A stretch of DNA of 64,000 nucleotides from a virus. The first letter of the stretch is position 1. Every line of letters begins with the position of its first letter. The notes beneath the pieces were generated by a model. The model made no database searches and was not told the origin of the DNA. It saw only the letters and a program-made list of their open reading frames with translations. A program made the translations under genes and the position numbers. Of this stretch, positions 51,348-60,574 are shown one piece after another. The stretch is from the IMG/VR virus record IMGVR_UViG_3300033148_006964, positions 116,927 through 180,926 of that record. One strand, written 5' to 3'.

Positions 51348-51884
51348 ATGATTAAATTAAATGCAGAATTATTAGAAAAGATTGCCCTTAATATTGATAT
51401 AGATATTGGGGATATAGTTCTTGGTGGTAGGTTTAAAAATAAACGTATGGAAGTTAAAAAGTTTGGTACGGATGATCTTGGTCAACCCACTATAAACGGA
51501 CGTAAACTACTTACTGTAAGAATAGAAAAGAAACTTCCTATTAATAAACAAAGTTCAAAAACTAGAGAGGAAAAAGATATGAATAAAGAATCAATGTTAA
51601 ATCAGATTTATGAGAATTCATTTAACGATGAAGTTCAGAAGATGGCCGGAATTAGAACAGAGTTTTTGGGTAATGCCGGTATTGGTGCTCCATTTGGTGC
51701 GCTTGCTGCCGCAATGACGCCTACAAAAACAGACGAGCAAATGAAAAAGCAAGAGAAAAAAACATGGTCTAATATGCTTTTGCCTGGTGTTGGGACCTAT
51801 AGAACGTTTAAGCGTATGGGCCATTCAAGAAAAAAGATCAAAGAATTAATTGAAAAAGATGATGCTAAAGCTAAAGCTAAATAG
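51348..51884 (+). CDS. Two-module protein with internal tag
   Basis: 178 residues. Module 1 (about 1-65) is a small conserved phage domain with GDIVLGGRFKNKRMEVKK and GTDDLGQPTINGRKLL. Module 2 begins at an internal ATG (51579, preceded by AGAGGAAAAAGAT) as MNKESMLNQIYENSFNDEV, then QKMAGI, the shared tag, followed by a Gly/Ala segment and basic tail. Could be a fusion or two overlapping products. Confidence 0.65.
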   Translation: MIKLNAELLEKIALNIDIDIGDIVLGGRFKNKRMEVKKFGTDDLGQPTINGRKLLTVRIEKKLPINKQSSKTREEKDMNKESMLNQIYENSFNDEVQKMAGIRTEFLGNAGIGAPFGALAAAMTPTKTDEQMKKQEKKTWSNMLLPGVGTYRTFKRMGHSRKKIKELIEKDDAKAKAK

Positions 51885-51907
51885 TTTTTAATTTAAAGGG
51901 AGCAAAT

Positions 51908-53275
51908 ATGGAAGGCCCTTCATTAACTTATGTACCTGTACCATGTATTTGTAGTGGTGTTATTAGTAGTTATATAGGTGAAGATGATGTATATGAAGTT
52001 GCTGTTTATGATTCTCCTGTAGGCGAACTAAATGGCCCTATTCATTGTGGTTTAATATATCCTCCAGGCTTTGACGGTAACTATAAACAAGGGACATATG
52101 TTAAACTTCTTATTCCATTTATGTTTGGTGGTGTTGAAGAGAAATTTATTGATATAGCTCCATCTGCTTCATATTACATTATTGGTACTTTTAATGAAGA
52201 AGTAATGGTTAAAGCTGATGTTGAAAACCCATTGGCTGAAAACGATGAGGATAAAATAAGGTTTATACATCCAAAAAGCAATGCTGGTATTACAGCTTCA
52301 GAAGATGGTAAAACAAAAGTTATATCAGGAGGTGTTTCTTATATACTATTAGCTGCTCTTGGCAATGGGACAATGGAAGAAGCTTCTTATTCAGCTGCAC
52401 AGAACTTTCATCGAGTTATAGCTAATAACGGCCCACTGTATCTTGCTAAAGAACATTTTGGTATGTATCGTGGTAAAGATTATGCTGATAAAGCTTTAAA
52501 TGTAATGCCTGATGATATGCTTATTAACTTTCGAAGATTTGTTACACAATCAAGATCTCCTGAGAACTGGGTGGCTACATGTGAAGGTGCATGGGCTCCT
52601 TTTGTCGGAGCCAATGTAAAGAACGATGAAGTAACGAAAGGAAAAGAGGTCTTATTCTCGAAAGCTGTAAATTATGGAGATTCTAGAATTACGATAGAAA
52701 TGGGTAATCCTGGGGATGAATTTATTAACTTAAGAGTTGATACTATTCCTATAAGTGAAAAAGCTATACCTATGGCTCCAGGTGCAACTCCGGCAGTAGT
52801 TGGTAATAAGTTTAAAATAAATATAAGTGATAGTGGAAAACTTGATATAAGAGCAGGTGGTAAAGGAATTCCAGCAAGTAATATTAATGGGTTGCATATA
52901 AGTATAGATGAATTAAATAATTTAACAATTCATGCTTCTGGTAAGATCACATTTTCTCATGGAGACACTGATGAAGCTAATAACTCTTTAGTTATGGACC
53001 CAAAAACAGGTATTGATATAACAGCATTAAATGGTTTTAGAGTAAATGGACTTGAAGTACTTACCAGAGCATTTCTTGATTGGTTTAATACGTATCAAGC
53101 ATCATTAGTCCAAGTTACAGGAATTGGGGCTCCAGCCCCTATAAGTATTGCTGCGTTACCGGACTTTATTGCAGGAGTTAAGAAGTTTGCAAAGGCGGGT
53201 GGGTTTTCCACAATAGGCAAAAGTGCACCGGCGAGTGGTGTTATTAAAGATGCTGATGCATTTAGAACAGTTTAA
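51908..53275 (+). CDS. Baseplate/spike-like virion protein
   Basis: 455 residues. N-terminal barrel-like region (VPCICSGVISSY, GEDDVYEVAVYDSPVGEL, YKQGTYVKLLIPFMFGG), a middle region, then strand repeats (GNKFKINISDSGKLDIRA, HISIDELNNLTIHASGKITF) like the beta-helix of gp5-type puncturing devices, and a C-terminal FLDWFNTYQASLVQVTGIG. Assignment by architecture only. Confidence 0.55.
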   Translation: MEGPSLTYVPVPCICSGVISSYIGEDDVYEVAVYDSPVGELNGPIHCGLIYPPGFDGNYKQGTYVKLLIPFMFGGVEEKFIDIAPSASYYIIGTFNEEVMVKADVENPLAENDEDKIRFIHPKSNAGITASEDGKTKVISGGVSYILLAALGNGTMEEASYSAAQNFHRVIANNGPLYLAKEHFGMYRGKDYADKALNVMPDDMLINFRRFVTQSRSPENWVATCEGAWAPFVGANVKNDEVTKGKEVLFSKAVNYGDSRITIEMGNPGDEFINLRVDTIPISEKAIPMAPGATPAVVGNKFKINISDSGKLDIRAGGKGIPASNINGLHISIDELNNLTIHASGKITFSHGDTDEANNSLVMDPKTGIDITALNGFRVNGLEVLTRAFLDWFNTYQASLVQVTGIGAPAPISIAALPDFIAGVKKFAKAGGFSTIGKSAPASGVIKDADAFRTV

Positions 53276-53292
53276 CAAGCTAGGGGATTAAA

Positions 53293-53769
53293 ATGGATAG
53301 TAAATCTGTAAAAGAAACAAAAAAGCATATTGGTAATGTTTACGATTTTATAAATAAGTTTCGGGCTGAATTACTTAATCGTGCAATTAAGCATGATAAA
53401 AGTAAATTAGAAGATCCTGAAGTTTCTATATTTGAAGAATTCACACCTAAACTTAAAAATAGTACATATAATAGCAATGAATATAAAGGTTTTTTAAAAG
53501 ATATGAAACCGGCACTTGATCACCATTATTCTAAAAATTCCCATCATCCGGAACATTATAAAAACGGTATAGACGGTATGAATTTGGTAGATATTATTGA
53601 GCTGTATTGTGATTGGGCTGCCGCCTCCATGAGGCATAGTGATGGAGACCTTAAGAAGAGTATTCAGATAAACAAGAAAAGATTTGATATGTCGGATCAA
53701 TTAACTAAGATATTTGAGAATTCAATGACATTGTTAGGAAAGAAGCTGGTAGTTAAAAAAGGCAAATAA
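53293..53769 (+). CDS. DUF5662-like phage protein
   Basis: 158 residues. HDKSKLEDPE, HHYSKNSHHPEHY, MNLVDIIELYCDWAAASMRH and RFDMSDQL match a common all-helical family (DUF5662 as I recall) with conserved His and Asp, suggestive of an HD-like metal site. Role unknown. Confidence 0.7.
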   Translation: MDSKSVKETKKHIGNVYDFINKFRAELLNRAIKHDKSKLEDPEVSIFEEFTPKLKNSTYNSNEYKGFLKDMKPALDHHYSKNSHHPEHYKNGIDGMNLVDIIELYCDWAAASMRHSDGDLKKSIQINKKRFDMSDQLTKIFENSMTLLGKKLVVKKGK

Positions 53770-53776
53770 TTTGCCT

Positions 53777-54001
53777 TTAATTTTTTCTGTCATAAAGAAC
53801 TTTTACACCTTTTTTTTCTAAGAACTTTATGATAGTGTTATTGATTATTATGTTTTTGCAAAGCCTTGTTTCGGCTTTTAAATGAATTTCCTTAATCTTA
53901 CCGATTTCTGCCCGATGACAAAGTTCCAGTAGTTTATAATTACCTGTTGTGGCTAAGTTTAACCATAATTGTTCTTCTGTATTATATTTACTTTTTTCCA
54001 T
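53777..54001 (-). CDS. Small hypothetical protein
   Basis: 74 residues, ankyrin-like hint (LWLNLATTGNYKLLELCHRA). It lies alone on the minus strand; its probable promoter (copy i, 55348-55379) is now separated from it by the inserted TnpB element. Confidence 0.55.
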   Translation of the reverse strand: MEKSKYNTEEQLWLNLATTGNYKLLELCHRAEIGKIKEIHLKAETRLCKNIIINNTIIKFLEKKGVKVLYDRKN

Positions 54002-54027
54002 ATTTACTCCCTATAAATAATGAACGA

Positions 54028-55342
54028 GAAAATCCATGGTTTTAGTTGTGAGATGAGGATAAACATATATTTATAAAAAATGCTTGTTTTTTATAAGAAA
54101 CTAATGTATATTATTATTATGTTAAAAACATATAAATATAGAATCTATCCAACTGAGGATCAAAAAGTTTTAATATCAAAAACTTTTGGTTGTTGTAGAA
54201 AGATATACAATTGGGCCCTTGATTTTAAGAATAAAAGATATTCACAATATGGAGATAATGTTAACAGGTATGAACTTGATAAAATGTTAACATTTTTAAA
54301 ATCTACAGATGAATTAAAATATCTTAACGAGGTTCATAGTCAATCTCTTCAGCAGGAACTTATTCATCTGGAAAAATCTTTTACAGGATTCTTTAAGAAG
54401 AAGAGTAAATATCCGAATTTTAAAAGCAAGAATAATAGACAATCATATTCTTGTCCGCAAGGGGTAAGAATTAATTCTAAAAATCAAAAAGTCTTTATAC
54501 CAAAGATAAAATATGTCGATTTGAAAATAGACAGACAATTTGATGGTAAGATAAAGACATGCACCGTAAATATGTCACCATCTCAAAAGTATTTTATATC
54601 AATGCTTGTTGATGACGGCAAAGAGCTTCCTTCAAAGAAAGATATAAATAAAGAAACTTCTATAGGCTTAGACGTTGGTATAAAAACATTTCTGACTGAT
54701 TCTAATGGAAACGAAGTTAAGAATCCAAGATTTTATCATAATTCTGAACCAAGAATAAAATGCTTGGGCAAAAGATTGTCAAGAAAAACCAAGGGTTCTA
54801 AGAATAGAAATAAGGCAAGAGTTAGACTTGCTATAAGATATGAGAAAACCTTAAATCAAAGGAAAGACTTTCTTCAAAAGCTTTCAACAAATATTATCAA
54901 AAACCACGATACTATATTTGTTGAAGATCTTGATATTAATAAAATGTTAAAGAATCAAAATTTATCTAAATTAATCAGTGATGTAAGTTGGTTTGAATTT
55001 TTTAGAATGCTTGAATATAAATCTGATTGGTATGGTAAAAATTTTATTAAAATTGGTAAATTTGATCCAAGTTCAAAAATGTGTAGATGCGGAATCATTA
55101 ACAAAGATTTAACTCTTAAGGATAGAACTTGGACTTGTAAAGAGTGCGGTTCTATTAATCAAAGAGATATCTTAGCCGCAGAAAACGTTAAGAAGTTTGG
55201 GTTATTAAGATTTAAGTATGATACATCGCCGGGCGGGCGAGGTGAGCCTGTGGAGCCGCTGTCATTAGACAGGGTTATGAAACAGGAAGCAATACAAGTG
55301 ATTGTATGAAATACATGACTTTAGTCGTGGGAGTATGTCAAC
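54028..55342 (+). mobile_element. TnpB element (IS200/IS605-type, no tnpA)
   Basis: One tnpB followed by the right-end hairpin CATGAC-TTTA-GTCGTG and GTATGTCAAC. A left-end motif CATGGTTTTAGTTGTG is at about 54035. It has split promoter copy i from the 53777-54001 gene. Boundaries approximate. Confidence 0.75.
54119..55309 (+). CDS. tnpB: TnpB RNA-guided nuclease
   Basis: 396 residues from MLKTYKYRIYPTEDQ. RuvC Asp in GLDVGIKTF, Glu in VEDLDINKM, zinc site MCRCGIIN...CKECG (C-x-C instead of C-x-x-C) and NQRDILAAENV in place of the usual DRDxNAAxN, where the third Asp is kept. Slightly atypical zinc finger; probably active. Confidence 0.88.
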   Translation: MLKTYKYRIYPTEDQKVLISKTFGCCRKIYNWALDFKNKRYSQYGDNVNRYELDKMLTFLKSTDELKYLNEVHSQSLQQELIHLEKSFTGFFKKKSKYPNFKSKNNRQSYSCPQGVRINSKNQKVFIPKIKYVDLKIDRQFDGKIKTCTVNMSPSQKYFISMLVDDGKELPSKKDINKETSIGLDVGIKTFLTDSNGNEVKNPRFYHNSEPRIKCLGKRLSRKTKGSKNRNKARVRLAIRYEKTLNQRKDFLQKLSTNIIKNHDTIFVEDLDINKMLKNQNLSKLISDVSWFEFFRMLEYKSDWYGKNFIKIGKFDPSSKMCRCGIINKDLTLKDRTWTCKECGSINQRDILAAENVKKFGLLRFKYDTSPGGRGEPVEPLSLDRVMKQEAIQVIV

Positions 55343-55347
55343 TCATT

Positions 55348-55379
55348 ATTGTTATACCATATTTTTTAAATTAATAACT
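55348..55379 (-). promoter_or_regulatory. Promoter-like element (copy i)
   Basis: AGTTAT, 14 bp, TGGTATAACAAT on the minus strand, beginning just 6 bp outside the TnpB element's right end and pointing into it. Confidence 0.6.
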
Positions 55380-55437
55380 AGCTTGCAATTTGTTATTATA
55401 TTATCATATATTATGTATATATCAAAAGGATGGTTGG

Positions 55438-55719
55438 ATGCCTATACCCAGACAAACAATGTCTGTCATTGGCAAATCTATAGTTGGTAGTATTAAAAAC
55501 TTTATGATTGCTAATGCTAACTCTATGGCTATACAGAAAGAATCAACTCCGGAAGAAGGGGCTGAAGCTATGGCTCATGCAATATCATACGGGATAGCAA
55601 AGGCTTTATCAACCCCCCAAATGCAAGCTGCGTTTTCTGCAGGGATAGCTCCACCTTCGGGAGGGCCTGTCGGTAGTTTGATCTTTCTTCAAATAAAAGC
55701 CAATACTTTAGAGGTCTAA
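55438..55719 (+). CDS. Virion-region protein, paralogue of 57370-57675
   Basis: 93 residues from MPIPRQTMSVIGKSI after AAAAGGATGGTTGG. Shares EEGAEAMAHAISYGIAKAL, the Met/Ser turn, PPSGGPVGSLI and the end LEV with 57370-57675. Each copy directly precedes a tagged gene. Probably a small structural protein. Confidence 0.65.
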   Translation: MPIPRQTMSVIGKSIVGSIKNFMIANANSMAIQKESTPEEGAEAMAHAISYGIAKALSTPQMQAAFSAGIAPPSGGPVGSLIFLQIKANTLEV

Positions 55720-55720
55720 T

Positions 55721-56140
55721 ATGGATAAGCGAGCATTATTAGAACAGGTCTATGAAAACTCATTTAGTGATGAGTTAATAAAGCTTTCTGATTTTGGTGA
55801 TATTACTAGAAAAGTTTTTGGTTATCATGATCTTAAAGAAGTGTCTAAAACGACTGGTATTCCAAAAAAAGATGTAGTTACGTATTACCATGGGTTGAGG
55901 GCTCCTAATAGAATGCTTTATAGTAAAGAGAATGTTGCTAAAGACATTAAAAATATATGGACACAAAGAGAAAAATATAATAAAGCACGTCAGAAGGTTA
56001 AGTTTTTAGATACAAAACCTGGCGGTAAAGAAGAAGCTGCTATATTAAAAACTCATGGTAAATCGTGGGATAAAATGCTAGGTAATCTTTTAAAAACGCG
56101 AAAAGGTTTAATGACAAAGTATCGTGATCTTAAAAATTAA
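55721..56140 (+). CDS. Tagged protein 2
   Basis: 139 residues. Tag MDKRALLEQVYENSFSDELI (then KLSDF), a helix-turn-helix-like stretch LKEVSKTTGIPKKDVVTYY, and a basic helical C-terminus. One base after the previous stop. Confidence 0.65.
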   Translation: MDKRALLEQVYENSFSDELIKLSDFGDITRKVFGYHDLKEVSKTTGIPKKDVVTYYHGLRAPNRMLYSKENVAKDIKNIWTQREKYNKARQKVKFLDTKPGGKEEAAILKTHGKSWDKMLGNLLKTRKGLMTKYRDLKN

Positions 56141-56157
56141 ATGGTGTGAGGTTTAAT

Positions 56158-56325
56158 ATGAATATTCATTTTGGGAAATTTGAAATATGTTTTAGAAACC
56201 ATACAGGTCTTCTTAGGAAAGCAATGAATCCAAGATATGAAATAATATTTGATAATACTGATAAATATATTGGGTTGTTTTTTGCGTTTTGGTATTTCGA
56301 TTTACAATTAAATAAATTTAAATAA
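56158..56325 (+). CDS. 55-residue protein, paralogue of the next gene
   Basis: MNIHFGKFEICFRNHTGLL, PRYEIIFDNTDKYIGL, ending LNKFK. Shares H-GKF, FRNH, PRYEI-FDN-DKYIGL and NKFK with 56342-56512. Read directly. Confidence 0.6.
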   Translation: MNIHFGKFEICFRNHTGLLRKAMNPRYEIIFDNTDKYIGLFFAFWYFDLQLNKFK

Positions 56326-56341
56326 AAGATATGGGTTTAAT

Positions 56342-56512
56342 ATGCTTGATCTACATATTGGTAAATTTCAAGTATGGTTTAGAAATCATATAAAAGCTTA
56401 TAGGAAATTAATAAAACCAAGATATGAAATAACGTTTGATAACAATGATAAGTATATTGGATTGAATTTTTCATTTGGATATCTTGATTTGCGTTTTAAT
56501 AAATTTAAATAA
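56342..56512 (+). CDS. 56-residue protein, paralogue of the previous gene
   Basis: MLDLHIGKFQVWFRNHIKAY, PRYEITFDNNDKYIGL, ending FNKFK. Tandem duplicate of 56158-56325. Function unknown. Confidence 0.6.
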   Translation: MLDLHIGKFQVWFRNHIKAYRKLIKPRYEITFDNNDKYIGLNFSFGYLDLRFNKFK

Positions 56513-56524
56513 TAGGGGTATGGC

Positions 56525-56944
56525 ATGGATAAGCAAGCACTTTTAGAACAGGTCTATGAAGAGTCGTTTAAAGATGAGATGCAAAAAATTGCTGGTAAAA
56601 CATTAAAAGATGTTGGAACAGGTACATTAGTAGGCGCTGGAGTTGGTGGGACATTAGGTGCTGCTAAACTTTATAGAATGTTAAAACCTGTTAGTGGACT
56701 TTTACCGATGTTTTCAAAGTCGCAATTGATACAACAGGGTGCTAAGTATATCGGGAGTAAAGCTGGCAAAGGGGCCTTGCTAGGTGCTGGTGCCGCGTAT
56801 TTGCTTAGTAAAATAAAAAAAGTAGATAAAGAACGCAGTATTGGCGGTGGCGGACTTGCTGGTGCTGGTGGTGGAACTCGTCGCTTTGATAGTTCTGGTG
56901 GTGGTACTGGTAATTATGGAACACCTAATCAACCTGAAAATTAA
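56525..56944 (+). CDS. Tagged glycine-zipper protein
   Basis: 139 residues. Tag MDKQALLEQVYEESFKDEMQ (then KIAGK), a glycine-zipper segment TGTLVGAGVGGTLGAAKLY, a second at KGALLGAGAAYLL, and a Gly-rich low-complexity tail. Glycine zippers often insert into or span membranes. Confidence 0.7.
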   Translation: MDKQALLEQVYEESFKDEMQKIAGKTLKDVGTGTLVGAGVGGTLGAAKLYRMLKPVSGLLPMFSKSQLIQQGAKYIGSKAGKGALLGAGAAYLLSKIKKVDKERSIGGGGLAGAGGGTRRFDSSGGGTGNYGTPNQPEN

Positions 56945-56956
56945 AGAGGTTTTAGC

Positions 56957-57370
56957 ATGGATAAGCAAGCGTTGTTAGAACAGGTCTATGAAGAGTCGTT
57001 TAATGATGAGTTGGAGAAGATAAGTGATGAAGTAAAGATACCTGAAGGCGGTCTTAAACCTGGCTTATTAATAAATGATTTAACACGACTTATGACAGAT
57101 GAAGACGCTAAACGTGTTAAAAAAAATAAAAATGTTTTTCTTAGATCAGGCCCTGGATTAATACCAGGAGCGCTTGTTGGTGCTGTAACAGGTAATACTT
57201 TACATTCTCTTTTATCAAAATCTTATAAGTTAAAAAGACCATATGGAGCTATTGCTGGTGGAGCATTATTACCATTAATCGCAATGATTGGATCTAAAGC
57301 TGGGTTATATGATAAACAAGCTTTATCAGCTGCAAAAAAAATGGTGCAAGACACTAAAAAGGAAAAATAA
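56957..57370 (+). CDS. Tagged membrane-type protein
   Basis: 137 residues. Tag MDKQALLEQVYEESFNDELE (then KIS), a polar middle, then PGALVGAVTGNTLHSLL and GAIAGGALLPLIAMIGSK, two glycine-rich hydrophobic stretches. Its ATG region repeats the DNA at 56525 almost exactly, so the tag was copied recently. Ends overlapping the next start. Confidence 0.7.
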   Translation: MDKQALLEQVYEESFNDELEKISDEVKIPEGGLKPGLLINDLTRLMTDEDAKRVKKNKNVFLRSGPGLIPGALVGAVTGNTLHSLLSKSYKLKRPYGAIAGGALLPLIAMIGSKAGLYDKQALSAAKKMVQDTKKEK

Positions 57371-57675
57371 TGCCACAAATAAGATTTACAACCTCCGCTT
57401 TAGGTAATTATATAGAACCTAAGATAGAATCTTTTCTTAAGGGTAATATTACTTATATGAAGTCTTTAAAAGAATCAAGTCTTGAAGATGGTGCAGAAAC
57501 AATTGCTAATGCTATTTCTTATGGGATAGCAATAGCTCTTTCAAGTTCTATGATGCAGAGTTCTTTTTCTTTAGGAATATGCCCACCTCCTATTCCTCCA
57601 TCAGCAGTTACTCCTGGTGGGCCTGTTGGATCATTAATATATGCGGCTTTAAAGCCTCAAGTGTTGGAAATATAA
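57370..57675 (+). CDS. Virion-region protein, paralogue of 55438-55719
   Basis: 101 residues with EDGAETIANAISYGIAIAL and PGGPVGSLIYAALKP. Longer Pro-rich turn than its paralogue. Function unknown. Confidence 0.65.
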   Translation: MPQIRFTTSALGNYIEPKIESFLKGNITYMKSLKESSLEDGAETIANAISYGIAIALSSSMMQSSFSLGICPPPIPPSAVTPGGPVGSLIYAALKPQVLEI

Positions 57676-57676
57676 T

Positions 57677-58333
57677 ATGGATAAGCAAGCGATATTAGAA
57701 CAAGTATATAATAATTCGTTTGATAATGAATTGGTTAAAATATCGTCTAAACATCTAGTAACAAAGATATTTACAGTAGGTGGATTAACTGCAGCAGGAG
57801 CTTTAAGTGGGATAGGTTATGGGAATGTAACTTCATTAATAGCAAATATTAAAGCGGCTAAAGAAATTGAAAAAAAGATTAAAGAAGATATAGTTCCTGC
57901 CAAAACTATAATAAAAAAATATGCCCCTGATGTTGTGCATATTGGTGATGAAGATACTGCTAAGAAAAATTTATCTACATTCAAAAGAATAATAGTTAAA
58001 CCTGGGCTTGAAGGTAGAGGTGCATTTTATGTTTCAGGGAAAAAACCGATTATAGTTACTGCAAAAAATATAAATAAAAGTATTTTAGGTCATGAGATTG
58101 GCCATCATTTTGATAGACCTGTTAGTTTTAAAGGAAAAGTAAAGAATATATTTAGAAGTACGGTAAAAAGAGAGCAAGAAGCTTGGGATAAGTCACCGAT
58201 AAAAGTAGATCCTAAAGTTAAAGACGTAGCTCTTGGTACTTATAAAACATTAGCTAAACATCAAAATATAGGAGCTCTTATAGGAGCTCTCACAGGCGCT
58301 GGTCTTGGGACGTATTTAATAAAAAGTTTATAA
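57677..58333 (+). CDS. Tagged zinc-metalloprotease-like protein
   Basis: 218 residues. Tag MDKQAILEQVYNNSFDNELV (then KISSK); hydrophobic Gly segment TVGGLTAAGALSGIGYG (~33-50); zincin motif ILGHEIGHHFD (HExxH, ~138-146); C-terminal ALIGALTGAGLGTYLI. A membrane-inserting peptidase carrying the virion-region tag: a good candidate for a protein injected with the DNA that cuts host proteins or envelope. Confidence 0.75.
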   Translation: MDKQAILEQVYNNSFDNELVKISSKHLVTKIFTVGGLTAAGALSGIGYGNVTSLIANIKAAKEIEKKIKEDIVPAKTIIKKYAPDVVHIGDEDTAKKNLSTFKRIIVKPGLEGRGAFYVSGKKPIIVTAKNINKSILGHEIGHHFDRPVSFKGKVKNIFRSTVKREQEAWDKSPIKVDPKVKDVALGTYKTLAKHQNIGALIGALTGAGLGTYLIKSL

Positions 58334-58346
58334 AAATATAAAAAGG

Positions 58347-60569
58347 ATGGAATCTATGCTTAGTACAAAAGACGCAGTTATTCACCCACTGACATTTGAG
58401 AAGGTCGCTGATTATGATTTATCAACCGATTCTTCTGAATGGAACGATGAGATAATTAAATATTTCTATGAGCAGGTTCCTTATTTGCCAAAGGAAATGA
58501 ATTCAGACATTGTTGTTAATAATGTTGATGAAAATAAGGGTTATGCAAAAGGAAGTATTATCGTTTGGTTTAATGATAAAAAGATTAACTTTCCAGTGAT
58601 TGTTAATGATTTTAAATTAAGTCCTTTTGATACTTTTATTTATCAAGATGGTAACAAGTCAGAATATCATCCTGCAAATCTTAATAATATTAAATCAATA
58701 TTAGCTTCATCTCAGATTGGTACTGTAGATTCTCGTAGAAGTGGTTCTGATGGTTATAATAAAGATGTAAAACTTCCTGGTGATATCCAACCTAAAGATA
58801 CTGTACCGATTGATGATGTTGAAGTCGGTATGTATGGTTATCCCGGTGTTAAGATGTCTAGTTGGGCAGCGCATGCTAAAAAAGAAGACCTTGAGAAACT
58901 GGCAGTTCAAATGAAAGCAGAACCTGATGTAGCTAGTTCTTTTGTAGACAACAGTGGAGATCTTATTACTAATGTTATTAGTATGAAAGATAATGAGACT
59001 AAAACTATTAAAGATAGCCAAAAGGATGGCATTTTGGATTTGGATAATGTTATAGATGCCAAACGTGCTGTAACAGCTATTGATTTTGAAATGTTTGATG
59101 TTTCTAAATTAAAACCAGTAGAAGCTCCTTCAGTATGTGAACTTAGAATGTATGAATATCCTTCTATGGAAGATTTTATGGAAAGCGGAAAGAGCATGGC
59201 ATCCAGGTTTATGGCCACTAAAATAGGCAAACCCATTACAGGAATTATTATTGATTATAAAGATGAGTATGATTTTCGTAATGATAGAAATGAAGTAGAG
59301 TCTGCGTATTCATCTGATACTGATGCAGATAAATTAAAAAAAGTACGTAATAAACGTTCTCAGATATTTATATCGGCGGATGGTAAATATTATAGTAAAT
59401 ATAGAGATTATAATAAAACCGGAATAGGGTTTTACGGTTCAGAAATCTTAAATGTGCCTGGAGCTATTGAGAAAGTTGTTAAAATAATTTTTGAAAAAAC
59501 TTCAGATCAATTTTCGTTACTTAATCGTGATAATCGAGGGGATGGGGCTGATAAGAGTTTTGTGCCTAATAAAAACGCAAATCAGGGAATGGAAATGTAT
59601 TCAGATAATATGCCTACCGCTTACTCTCCTAGTGGAAATAATTTAATAGCTATATATGGAGCAGGTGATTCATATGAATCTATAGAATTTGAAGGTAAAT
59701 ATAAGCGTTATATAGTTAATGGTGCTAAAATATATGTTTCAAATAATACTGCTATTATACCAGCTAATGTAGCTGCACCTCAACTTGTTAATTCTGTAGA
59801 AGACCCTGTTTATAAGATGATCTTAGGAACTGGATCAAAATATATATATCTTATGCCTGAGAGTATAATTATAATAAATACTAAGTTTATGAAATGTCTT
59901 GATAAAAAAGATTTTATGAAACCAGATCTTTCAGTTCAGAAGACTTATGAAGATGCTGCTATTAAAAAAGTCGCTGTATTAGTAGATCCTTCACGTCATG
60001 GTTATTGTATAAGCGGAGAGCCATTTGAGTCGCTTCAGAAGATAGCTAGACTTACTGATGATTCAATTCTTTCTACTAAAGAAACACTTGCTGCTCTTAA
60101 TATAATGGGAATGGAAAAAGAAGCTGCTAATACTGTCCTTAAAGTTGCGCTTAATCGTCAACTTGAGAAAACTGCTTTAGATAAATCTGTTAATATATTT
60201 GGGTTAAGAAGTGATTATATTAATACTAAGGCATTTGAAGGTCAGGAAAAACAAGCTCGTATTAAAGATATATATCGTCAGATAGCTGATGATCTTCGTA
60301 AAGATCTTATAAAAGAAGCAAGTGTTTTAACCGATCCTGATGCCGTTGATGTAGTTCTTTCTCTTAATTATATAAACGAAGAAAACCTTAATATGTATAT
60401 TGAGAATATTCCAACTATGAATAAGATCATTGGCGTTCTTGCGCAGCTTCTTATAGCTTCTAGAATGGGGTTATCAGATATGAATGAAGGTGCGATTAAA
60501 AAGGCTATGGAAGGTCTTGATGATGTAGTTTCTGGTCTTGAAGATGTTAAACTAGCAATAGGTAAATAA
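58347..60569 (+). CDS. Large virion-region protein
   Basis: 740 residues; the better SD places the start at 58356 (MLSTKDAVIHPLTFEKVADYD). Mixed alpha/beta with strand-rich centre (GYAKGSIIVWFNDKKINFPV), Lys/Glu-rich C-terminal helices (AANTVLKVALNRQLEKTAL). Follows the tagged genes; probably a structural or ejected protein. No domain recognised. Confidence 0.6.
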   Translation: MESMLSTKDAVIHPLTFEKVADYDLSTDSSEWNDEIIKYFYEQVPYLPKEMNSDIVVNNVDENKGYAKGSIIVWFNDKKINFPVIVNDFKLSPFDTFIYQDGNKSEYHPANLNNIKSILASSQIGTVDSRRSGSDGYNKDVKLPGDIQPKDTVPIDDVEVGMYGYPGVKMSSWAAHAKKEDLEKLAVQMKAEPDVASSFVDNSGDLITNVISMKDNETKTIKDSQKDGILDLDNVIDAKRAVTAIDFEMFDVSKLKPVEAPSVCELRMYEYPSMEDFMESGKSMASRFMATKIGKPITGIIIDYKDEYDFRNDRNEVESAYSSDTDADKLKKVRNKRSQIFISADGKYYSKYRDYNKTGIGFYGSEILNVPGAIEKVVKIIFEKTSDQFSLLNRDNRGDGADKSFVPNKNANQGMEMYSDNMPTAYSPSGNNLIAIYGAGDSYESIEFEGKYKRYIVNGAKIYVSNNTAIIPANVAAPQLVNSVEDPVYKMILGTGSKYIYLMPESIIIINTKFMKCLDKKDFMKPDLSVQKTYEDAAIKKVAVLVDPSRHGYCISGEPFESLQKIARLTDDSILSTKETLAALNIMGMEKEAANTVLKVALNRQLEKTALDKSVNIFGLRSDYINTKAFEGQEKQARIKDIYRQIADDLRKDLIKEASVLTDPDAVDVVLSLNYINEENLNMYIENIPTMNKIIGVLAQLLIASRMGLSDMNEGAIKKAMEGLDDVVSGLEDVKLAIGK

Positions 60570-60574
60570 TAGAA

